DNA of 19,268 bases from JBCCMB01 sp039026555 (lineage in GTDB: Bacteria > Pseudomonadota > Alphaproteobacteria > Caulobacterales > Hyphomonadaceae): the NCBI GenBank assembly GCA_039026555.1, contig JBCCMB010000046.1, forward strand, positions 1 through 19,268, written 5' to 3'. The position numbers and the translations under genes were made by a program. Every line of letters begins with the position of its first letter. The stretch's first letter is position 1. Below, in pieces: positions 13,424 to 19,268 of the stretch. A model generated the notes under the pieces. It made no database searches, had not been told where the DNA came from, and was given only the letters and a program-made list of their open reading frames with translations.

Positions 13424-16002
13424 GACGCTACGATATTCACGATCCGGCCCGGCACGACAATCACTTTTCGAACGGATTTGTCTGAAAGAAAGGCCGCGAC
13501 CTTCATTTCGGCGAGCGCCAATTCTTCAATTTGGTCCGCATTTGCGTCAACCGGCGCGTCGATTTCACCGCGCTTCTTGCCGTTGACTTGGATGGGCAGG
13601 GTGACGGTGTCCAAAGTGAGAAGGCTGGGGTCCGCCGTGGGCCAGTCGGCTTGAACCACCAATCCTTTGCAGCCGATGCGCGCCCAACACTCCTCCGCGA
13701 TGTGCGGGGCGAAGGGCGCCGTCAATTGCGCGAGGACGGCGATACCCTCGCGACGCGCCGTATTCATGCCGGCGCTGGAATTCGTTTCAGCTTTCTTCAA
13801 AGTGTTGGTCAGCTCGTGGATTTGGGCGACGGCAGTGTTGAAGCGGAAGCTTTCTATGCCCTGGCCGACGCCTTCAATGGCGCGGTGGATGGCGCGCCGT
13901 AGTTCAAGCGCGTCGCCAGTGTCGGCGAGCCCGTCATCTGCATCGGGCGCGGCGTCAGCGACGGACCACAAGCGTTGAACGAAGCGCCATGCGCCTTCAA
14001 CGCCCGATTGTGTCCATTGGACGTCGCGCTCAGGCGGGCTGTCGGATAAGACAAACCAACGAGCCACGTCCGCGCCAAAATCAGAAATGATCAAAGTCGG
14101 ATCGACGACATTCTTTTTCGACTTCGACATTTTTTCGACGCCGCCGACCGTGACGGGCCGGCCATTGGCGATTTCGATCCAAGCGCCGCTTTTCGTCTGG
14201 TCGACCTCTTCGGGCGGCAGCCATTTATCGTCGGCGGATTTATAGGTTTCGTGAGTCACCATGCCTTGCGTGAACAAGCCGGCGAAGGGCTCTGCGCTTG
14301 GAAGGTCGATCAATCCGCAAGTCTGCAGCGCGCGTGTAAAGAAGCGCGCATATAGCAAGTGCAGAACCGCATGTTCTACGCCGCCAATGTACTGATCCAC
14401 CGGCAACCAATACGCGGCCTCTTCCCTGTCGACTGGTGCGTCGGAATCGGTGTTGCAAAAGCGCGCGAAATACCAGGATGAATCGACAAACGTATCCAGC
14501 GTATCCGTTTCGCGGAGCGCGTCGCGGCCGCATTGAGGGCAGGTGACATGTTTCCAGGTCGGGTGGCGGTCGAGCGGATTGCCGGGCTGCGAGAAATCCG
14601 GGTCGTTGGGAAGTTCAACCGGAAGTTGCTCGTCCGGGACGGGAACGACGCCGCAGGTCTCGCAGCGGACGACCGGGATGGGGCATCCCCAATAGCGCTG
14701 GCGAGACACGCCCCAATCCCTCAAGCGATAAGTTGTCGCCCCTTCGCCCAGGTCGAGGTCTTCAAGCTTGGCGATGGCGGCGTCGATCGCGTCGTCCGTC
14801 GACAGTCCATCCAAGAAGCGAGAGTTGTAGATCTCGCCTGGGCCGGTATAGGCCTCATCCTCAATTTTGTGGTCGGCTGCGTCCGCGCCAGGCGGTAGGA
14901 CCACCGGCGTGACCGGCAAATCGTATTTCCGCGCGAAGTCCAAATCCCTCTGGTCGCCGGCGGGTGAGCCGAAAACTGCGCCGGACCCGTAAGTGGAGAG
15001 CACAAAGTTCGCGCTCCATACCGGGATCTCCCAATCCGGATCAAACGGGTGGCGCACCGTGAAGCCAAGATCGATCCCAAGCTTTGGCGCGGTTTCGATG
15101 GCCTCTTCCGACGTCCCGATCTTTGCGCACTCGGCGATAAAATCCGCCACCTCGGCCCGCGTCTCCGACAAGCGCTTCGTAATAGGATGATCGGGCGCAA
15201 GCGCCAGAAAGCTGGCGCCGAACAATGTATCCGGTCGCGTTGTGAACACGTCGATCTGGTCCACGCCATCTGGGGCATCTCCGCTCACCGGCCACCGAAT
15301 TTTCGCGCCGCGGCTTTTGCCGATCCAGTTTGACTGCATGGTGCGAACTTTTTCCGGCCAATTCTCTAAGGTCTCAAGGCCCTGAAGCAAATCGTCGGCG
15401 TAACTCGTGATCTTGAAGAACCATTGTTCGAGCTCTCGTTGCTCGACCGCTGCGCCTGAGCGCCAACCCTTGCCGTCGATCACCTGCTCATTCGCTAGAA
15501 CCGTATTGTCGACCGGATCCCAATTCACTTTCGACGTTTTTCGGTAGACGAGGTCGTTCTCCAGCATCTTCAAAAAGATGCGTTGTTGGTGCGCGTAATA
15601 GCTCGGTTCGCAGGTTGCGAGCTCTCGGCTCCAATCGAAGGACAAGCCAAGCGGCGCGAATTGTTCTTTCATCGCCTCGATATTGTCGCGCGTCCAAACA
15701 CCCGGATGGGCGCCTTTTTCGATTGCGGCGTTTTCCGCCGGCATGCCGAACGCATCCCAGCCCATTGGGTGGAGGACATTGTATCCGCTAGCGAGGCGGT
15801 GCCGCGCGACGACGTCGCCCATGGCGTAATTGCGGACATGTCCCATGTGCAGCCGCCCAGAGGGGTAGGGGAACATTTCCAACACATAGGCTTTGGGCTT
15901 CTCGCCCGCCTCGGATGGCGGCTTGGCGCGGAAGACGCCCGCCTCGTCCCAAGCCGCGCGCCATTTGGGTTCAACTTCCTTAGGGTTGTAGCGAGTGGCC
16001 AT
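13420..16002 (-). CDS. leuS: Leucyl-tRNA synthetase
   Basis: LeuRS charges tRNA-Leu in the cytoplasm and hydrolyses mischarged products in an inserted editing domain. The 860-aa protein has FPYPSGRLHMGHVRNY with the HIGH-type box at 52-55, KMSKS at 624-628, and editing-domain motif TTRPDT at 254-259. It also has a zinc-ribbon-like stretch CETCG...CPQCG (447-492) and a C-terminal anticodon and tRNA-binding part. In the second editing motif it reads SPAGDQRD (346-353) where most homologues I remember have a His before DQRD. ATG 16002 has no strong Shine-Dalgarno; a leader with two small hairpins precedes it. It heads leuS-lptE-holA, downstream of the DUF3576 gene. Confidence 0.97.
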   Translation of the reverse strand: MATRYNPKEVEPKWRAAWDEAGVFRAKPPSEAGEKPKAYVLEMFPYPSGRLHMGHVRNYAMGDVVARHRLASGYNVLHPMGWDAFGMPAENAAIEKGAHPGVWTRDNIEAMKEQFAPLGLSFDWSRELATCEPSYYAHQQRIFLKMLENDLVYRKTSKVNWDPVDNTVLANEQVIDGKGWRSGAAVEQRELEQWFFKITSYADDLLQGLETLENWPEKVRTMQSNWIGKSRGAKIRWPVSGDAPDGVDQIDVFTTRPDTLFGASFLALAPDHPITKRLSETRAEVADFIAECAKIGTSEEAIETAPKLGIDLGFTVRHPFDPDWEIPVWSANFVLSTYGSGAVFGSPAGDQRDLDFARKYDLPVTPVVLPPGADAADHKIEDEAYTGPGEIYNSRFLDGLSTDDAIDAAIAKLEDLDLGEGATTYRLRDWGVSRQRYWGCPIPVVRCETCGVVPVPDEQLPVELPNDPDFSQPGNPLDRHPTWKHVTCPQCGRDALRETDTLDTFVDSSWYFARFCNTDSDAPVDREEAAYWLPVDQYIGGVEHAVLHLLYARFFTRALQTCGLIDLPSAEPFAGLFTQGMVTHETYKSADDKWLPPEEVDQTKSGAWIEIANGRPVTVGGVEKMSKSKKNVVDPTLIISDFGADVARWFVLSDSPPERDVQWTQSGVEGAWRFVQRLWSVADAAPDADDGLADTGDALELRRAIHRAIEGVGQGIESFRFNTAVAQIHELTNTLKKAETNSSAGMNTARREGIAVLAQLTAPFAPHIAEECWARIGCKGLVVQADWPTADPSLLTLDTVTLPIQVNGKKRGEIDAPVDANADQIEELALAEMKVAAFLSDKSVRKVIVVPGRIVNIVAS

Positions 16003-16010
16003 GTTTGAAT

Positions 16011-16041
16011 GCCCCGAGGGGCGTCCGGTCAGTCCGGACGC
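16011..16041 (-). promoter_or_regulatory. Two overlapping hairpins in the leuS leader
   Basis: GCGTCCGG (16021-16028) pairs perfectly with CCGGACGC (16034-16041) across a 5-nt loop, and GCCCC (16011-16015) pairs with GGGGC (16018-16022) across 2 nt. The two share bases 16021-16022, so they cannot both form fully. They lie between the DUF3576 stop and the leuS start. No T-run follows, so this may be a leader regulatory or processing structure, or a weak terminator. Confidence 0.45.
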
Positions 16042-16080
16042 GACATGCGTTTAATTTATTCGCGGCGGTCGCCGAGCGGC

Positions 16081-16557
16081 TTAGCTTTCGATGGCGGCGA
16101 GGCGTAGTTGGCGTGCGCGCGTCAAAATGGCGTTTTCGATCGCGATGGTGGTGGCCGGGTCGATCGGCGCAGTTTCCCAACCATTTTCGCCAGACGTCTC
16201 TTTGAACACCGAGACAGTGACCGCGTCGGCGCGCAAGCGTGTGTCTAGAATGTAGACGGTGGCCTTAAACCGCTCGTCTGGTTTTTCGGGGTTGGCGTAC
16301 CATTCGGTATTGATCACGCCGCCCCATGGATCGGCGTTGTCCAGCGGCATAAAGCTGAGCGTGTCCAACGACGCGCGCCATAAAAACGCGTTGACGCCAA
16401 TGCCCGGCACTTCATCTGCGTCGCCGCCGAAAAGGCCCACGCCGTCGGCGCGAGAGGTGTTGCTGGCTTCAACGCCGCCGCCGCGTCCGGACGAGCATCC
16501 GGCGAGTGCGACAAGCGCTGCGCTCGCCAATAGGCCAAGCATGTTGCGAGGGGCCAT
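16081..16557 (-). CDS. DUF3576 family putative lipoprotein
   Basis: A 158-aa protein with a signal peptide and lipobox LAGC (18-21, Cys 21), followed by a low-complexity Ser/Gly segment. The conserved domain then contains VNAFLWRASLDTLSFMPLDNADPWGGVINTEWY, the characteristic DUF3576 block, and ends in a helix (AIENAILTRARQLRLAA). The family is found mainly in Alphaproteobacteria, usually just upstream of leuS, as here (78-nt gap). Its function is unknown; the lipobox suggests attachment to the periplasmic face of the inner or outer membrane. ATG 16557 is preceded by GGGAGC with an eight-base spacer. The gene diverges from the porin across a 159-bp gap. Confidence 0.88.
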   Translation of the reverse strand: MAPRNMLGLLASAALVALAGCSSGRGGGVEASNTSRADGVGLFGGDADEVPGIGVNAFLWRASLDTLSFMPLDNADPWGGVINTEWYANPEKPDERFKATVYILDTRLRADAVTVSVFKETSGENGWETAPIDPATTIAIENAILTRARQLRLAAIES

Positions 16558-16624
16558 GCGGATTTGCTCCCTTATGTCTTTAAGTGCGCGTCGTCGCGCG
16601 TCCCTATCGATCTTTCCTTAGCGG

Positions 16625-16675
16625 CCGGTGTATATGCCACGCAAGTGCCGATCTGCGCGTGGTTTAGTACACCGG
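16625..16675. repeat. Nested inverted repeat between divergent DUF3576 and porin genes
   Basis: The outer arms CCGGTGTA (16625-16632) and TACACCGG (16668-16675) are perfect reverse complements, as are the inner arms CCACGC (16637-16642) and GCGTGG (16657-16662). Spacers between arms are 4 and 5 nt and the centre is 14 nt, so the whole 51 bp folds into one symmetric interrupted stem. It occupies the middle of the 159-bp divergent promoter region. It could be an operator for a dimeric regulator, or an mRNA leader structure; no family is recognised. Confidence 0.65.
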
Positions 16676-16716
16676 GGATTGGGAGAGATCGTGTCGGGGC
16701 AATATAGGAGCGGGCC

Positions 16717-17922
16717 ATGGCCCTAAAATGGGGCGTTTTGAGCGCGGCTATCCTGCTTCCCGGCGCTGCTTCCGCCGTGGAGATCGAAACCGACGCGTCT
16801 GCGGTGTTGGCCCTGTCCGCATTGGACGAGGACGGCGCGGCCAATGCGGCGGGCGCGCTGTTCAGCGTCGGCGTTTCCGCCGAAGTCTCCCATTTGTTTG
16901 AGAATGGCGTTGAATTGGGCGCGGCGCTTGGCGTGCGCCTCGACGATGACAATGACGCCCGACCGGGATTTGCGGGACGCCTTGGAGATTGCGCGCCGGG
17001 GCTTGCGGATTGTGCGAGCCTGGGCGGTCCCGCCGCCGGCCTTGCGCCGCAATCGCCAACGACCGGTCTTTCAAGTTTTGGCGCGCCTCTGGACGCCGGG
17101 CCCTATGGCGCAATCGAAGCGGGCTATATCTATGTCAAAAGCGGTTGGGGCGAGGGGAGCGTCGGGCGAGATATCGGCGCCGCGGTTCGACTAGATGCGC
17201 GCGCGCCCAGCGTGTTTGCGGCCGCATCCGCGCTAAGCCCATCGCTAGATCCGACGGGCGCCAACATCGTTCGGGCGCGCAATGATGTGAGCGGTGTTGC
17301 GCCCAAGGCGACCTATCTGACGCCGCGCATCATTGGATTTCGCTTCGGCGTTTCATATACGCCAAGCGCTGAAGGACGCGGCGTTGATTGGAATACGCGC
17401 AGCGCCGGCGCTGGCGTCGCCGCGGCTGAAATCGAAGATGTGTTTGAGGCGGCGGCGTCATTTTCTCGCCGTTTCCGCGAGAGCGGGACGCGCTTACGCG
17501 TTGGTGCAACGGCGAGTTTTGGTCGAGATGGATCGCGTTTCGCTGAATACGGCGATTATCGCGCCTATGGGCTCGGACTGGAATTAGAGCGCGATGCGTG
17601 GCGGTTGGGCGGTCGATGGCTGACGTCGAACAATGCGTGGGACGCCGGGAGCGGAGATTATCAAGCGTTTGAGATAGGCGTGGTTCGCGAGTTTGAGGAT
17701 TGGAGCCTCGGCGTCGAATATGGCGCGGCGGATGATGATCTTCTCAAATTGTCCGGACAAGCGCTGACGGTCGGCGCGTCCAAAAAGATTAACGAATCAG
17801 TCGATATCGCCATTGGCTATATGTTTGCCGATGCGGATGCGCCAAATCTCAGCGCGGTCGGGCGAACACATGAAATCGCCCGCAATCAAGGCCTTATGGT
17901 GGAGCTAAGTGTGCGGAAATAG
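16717..17922 (+). CDS. Outer-membrane porin
   Basis: A 401-aa secreted protein with signal peptide MALKWGVLSAAILLPGAASA and probable cleavage before VEIETDA. The mature part alternates short amphipathic strands such as FSVGVSAEVSHLFENGVELGAALGVRL, YGAIEAGYIYVKSG, YLTPRIIGFRFGVSYTP, LRVGATASFG and YGLGLELERDAWRLGGRWL. These fit a general-porin-like beta-barrel. It contains GPYGAIEAGY, close to the G-x-x-G-x-(V/L)-x-x-G strand found in Gram-negative porins, and ends VELSVRK, without the usual terminal Phe. Two Cys in GDCAPGLADCASLGG (about 90-103) could form an extracellular-loop disulphide. Expected role is passive solute diffusion; specificity is unknown. AGGAG lies seven bases before ATG 16717. 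Confidence 0.8.
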   Translation: MALKWGVLSAAILLPGAASAVEIETDASAVLALSALDEDGAANAAGALFSVGVSAEVSHLFENGVELGAALGVRLDDDNDARPGFAGRLGDCAPGLADCASLGGPAAGLAPQSPTTGLSSFGAPLDAGPYGAIEAGYIYVKSGWGEGSVGRDIGAAVRLDARAPSVFAAASALSPSLDPTGANIVRARNDVSGVAPKATYLTPRIIGFRFGVSYTPSAEGRGVDWNTRSAGAGVAAAEIEDVFEAAASFSRRFRESGTRLRVGATASFGRDGSRFAEYGDYRAYGLGLELERDAWRLGGRWLTSNNAWDAGSGDYQAFEIGVVREFEDWSLGVEYGAADDDLLKLSGQALTVGASKKINESVDIAIGYMFADADAPNLSAVGRTHEIARNQGLMVELSVRK

Positions 17923-17958
17923 CGACACTTATGTGAAATTTTAGGCTTGGACGCGATA

Positions 17959-17973
17959 TTAAGCGGCATTAAC
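17959..17973 (+). promoter_or_regulatory. CtrA-like site with N6 spacing upstream of ntrZ
   Basis: TTAA (17959-17962), six bases GCGGCA, then TTAAC (17969-17973). The CtrA consensus has seven bases between halves, so this is one base short. A TATTAT (17995-18000) further on could be a -10. It lies in the 104-bp gap before the NtrZ-like gene, 54 bp before its start. Treat as a candidate only. Confidence 0.25.
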
Positions 17974-18026
17974 TTTTGCATCGCTTCGACATGATATTAT
18001 CTAGAGATGAGTTTAGAGGGGCGTTT

Positions 18027-18497
18027 ATGCGCTTTTGGCCTGTTTTGTCTTTGGCTGCGACCATCGTCGCGACCCCTGCGTTCGCGGACGTTGCGGCGAC
18101 GGAAGACGTGCGCGCTGAAACCGAGCTCCCTCGCATTGAGACCACTTTGCAATTGGCCGACGGCTCAAACGCAGCGCTTGAATGGTATGAGCGGTTCACG
18201 TTTGACGAAGACGCCGAGCGCCGGTTTTCAGTGATTGCGCCCTATGAAGAGAACGAGGTGCAATTGGAATGGAAGGGCAGCGGGCGTTGGGGCCTTAATC
18301 TGGACCTGACCAGCCGTTCCAACAATCTCTTGCTCCCACGCGAAGAATTGTCCGCGCGCGCCTTTTATCAAGTCACCCCGCGTTTTCGGTTCGGCGGCGG
18401 TTTGAGCTTTCAGAGCGACGGCATCGGCGACACCTCGAATTGGTCGCAGGACGATATGGAAGCCGGCGTCCATATTGAATCGGCATTTTCATTCTAA
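18027..18497 (+). CDS. ntrZ: NtrZ-like periplasmic regulatory protein
   Basis: A 156-aa secreted protein: signal peptide MRFWPVLSLAATIVATPAFA, cleavage before DVAAT, then a single small domain with GRWGLNLDL (about 107-115) and ARAFYQVTPRFRFGGGLSF (about 129-147). The RWGL...YxxTPRxRxGG pattern is what I know from the NtrZ family. In Caulobacter this periplasmic protein inhibits the phosphatase activity of histidine kinase NtrY, keeping NtrX phosphorylated, and its gene also lies beside leuS and parAB. ATG 18027 is preceded by GAGGGG with a five-base spacer; an in-frame ATG at 17976 would put 17 charged residues before the signal peptide. The gene ends in TAA overlapping the stop of the convergent ThiE-like gene. 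No NtrY is present in the window. Confidence 0.75.
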   Translation: MRFWPVLSLAATIVATPAFADVAATEDVRAETELPRIETTLQLADGSNAALEWYERFTFDEDAERRFSVIAPYEENEVQLEWKGSGRWGLNLDLTSRSNNLLLPREELSARAFYQVTPRFRFGGGLSFQSDGIGDTSNWSQDDMEAGVHIESAFSF

Positions 18498-19135
18498 GCG
18501 CCTGACTTAGTAGAAAACGCGTCTAGAATTCCTTCAATCGAAGCCAATCCTGCAAACGGCGCAATTGCGTCCGCAGTGTCGCTGCTTACGCCGCCTAGCG
18601 CATAACAGGGCAGGCGGGCGTGCATCGCTAAACTACGAAGCTTTCGAGCCCCAAGCGGTGTTTTCGCAGACGGGCTGCGGCTGGGAAACGCCGTCGACAG
18701 AAATGCTGCGTCGGCGCCGAAGCTCAGTGCGTCCGACAGCGCGCGGCGCGAATGGGCCGAAACGGTAATAATGTCCGTCGCTTTGGCGCGGACCGCCCGG
18801 GCTGGGCGGTTTGCTTCGGGCCAATGAACGCCGTCGGCGCCGACATTTACAGCGAGCGCGGGATCGGAGGCGATTAACAGAATCAAGTCGCGACGTCGCG
18901 CAATCCGAGCCAAATCCGCGGCTATGCGCGCACGATCCTTCGCGCCGAAATGTCGATAAATCACGCCCCATCCCGCGGGAAGGCCGGTCGCGACCGCGCA
19001 TGGGTCGGGCGTTCTCACGGGATCTGTCAAAAACCAGACCGGCGGCAGGCCGACGCCGGCGCGGGTTTTGAGGCGAGGCGCGCGTCTCGCGGCCGCGAGA
19101 AACTTGCGGCGGCTGCGCGCTTGGGGTTCAACCAT
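18494..19135 (-). CDS. Thiamine-phosphate synthase/TenI-family protein (divergent)
   Basis: A 213-aa TIM-barrel protein of the ThiE/TenI superfamily. Recognisable parts are LPPVWFLTDP (strand 1), GVIYRHFGA (where ThiE has QLREK), LLIASDPALAVNVGADGVHWPE (where ThiE has NDR...GVHLGQED), ITVSAHS, ADAAFLSTAFPSRSP and YALGGVSS. Several ThiE active-site positions look changed: the Asn-Asp pair is Ser-Asp, and the acidic residue after GVHxGQ is not in the same form. It may therefore be a TenI-like or non-thiamine member, and I give no symbol. Its stop TAG overlaps the ntrZ TAA. Its ATG (19135-19133) shares bases with the ATG of the divergent yggS-like gene. Shine-Dalgarno is weak. Confidence 0.75.
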   Translation of the reverse strand: MVEPQARSRRKFLAAARRAPRLKTRAGVGLPPVWFLTDPVRTPDPCAVATGLPAGWGVIYRHFGAKDRARIAADLARIARRRDLILLIASDPALAVNVGADGVHWPEANRPARAVRAKATDIITVSAHSRRALSDALSFGADAAFLSTAFPSRSPSAKTPLGARKLRSLAMHARLPCYALGGVSSDTADAIAPFAGLASIEGILDAFSTKSGA

Positions 19136-19268
19136 GGATATGACCGCCGATCCTAATCTTTATCCCTCGCGCCAAGAGATTTTGTCGCGTATGGCCGCGG
19201 CGTCTCGCGCGTCCGATCGCGACCCTGCGGCGACGGTTTTGGTAGCGGTGTCCAAACGTCAGCCCGAA
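19134..19268 (+). CDS. YggS-type PLP homeostasis protein, N-terminal fragment (cut by window edge)
   Basis: From ATG 19134 the frame is open to the window end, giving 45 residues. They run from MDMTADPNLY through ILSRM and end in ATVLVAVSKRQPE. The pattern V-x-LVAVSK-x-x-P is the pyridoxal-phosphate-binding lysine region of the YggS/PROSC family, which keeps free PLP and vitamin B6 pools balanced. The Lys in AVSK is the PLP anchor. A second ATG at 19140 could be the true start. It is divergent from and overlaps head to head with the ThiE-like gene. Only the first part is visible. Confidence 0.8.
   Translation, partial: MDMTADPNLYPSRQEILSRMAAASRASDRDPAATVLVAVSKRQPE

Noticed and set aside
16679..16706. 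TTGGGA-16-AATATA as the porin promoter
   Set aside because: The start point would fall within or past the Shine-Dalgarno at 16706-16710, leaving no usable leader.

Overview
The window is a piece of an alphaproteobacterial chromosome (GC-rich, roughly 60% by eye) centred on the replication and segregation locus. The gene order ppsR(RP001 family)-[non-coding gap]-hemE is the flanking arrangement of the Caulobacter and Rickettsia replication origins. mnmE-mnmG-rsmG-parA-parB with parS sites, followed by holA-lptE-leuS-DUF3576 and an ntrZ-like gene, is the rest of the classical alphaproteobacterial origin neighbourhood. A full TTAA-N7-TTAAC (CtrA-type) site, GANTC (CcrM-type) sites and the NtrZ-like protein point to Caulobacterales, Hyphomonadaceae, Parvularculales or relatives. 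I cannot fix the genus.

Layout. (1) 1-861, minus strand: the first 15 codons of a Maf-type nucleotide pyrophosphatase, coupled by ATGA overlap to ppsR. (2) 862-1261: about 400 bp without a gene, the probable oriC. It holds DnaA-box-like 9-mers, one CtrA-type site, four GANTC sites and an AT-rich tract made of two tandem 13-mers next to hemE. (3) 1262-3786, plus strand: the haem module hemE-hemH-hemJ. (4) 3978-5267: rho, with its own leader. (5) 5282-5974, minus: a dienelactone hydrolase family protein. (6) 6158-11882, plus: mnmE, mnmG, rsmG, parA, parB, with three perfect 14-bp parS cores (one just after mnmE, two inside rsmG). (7) 11904-16557, minus: DUF3576 lipoprotein, leuS, lptE, holA. 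(8) 16717-18497, plus: an outer-membrane porin and an NtrZ-like periplasmic protein. (9) 18494-19135, minus: a divergent ThiE/TenI-family protein whose start codon overlaps, head to head, the start of a YggS-type PLP homeostasis gene that runs off the right edge.

How it works together. DnaA would open the AT-rich tract at oriC, CtrA would repress it, and ParB loaded at the three parS sites 6-9 kb away would let ParA segregate the freshly copied origins. The other genes are housekeeping: haem synthesis, transcription termination, tRNA and rRNA modification, the clamp-loader delta subunit, leucyl-tRNA synthetase and LPS transport. Many neighbours overlap by 4 nt (ATGA or GTGA), which suggests tight translational coupling. 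No tRNA, rRNA, insertion sequence, phage gene or CRISPR array was seen. I found no evidence of a wholly new system. The most interesting material is regulatory DNA: the origin, parS sites embedded in coding sequence, and several unexplained dyads.
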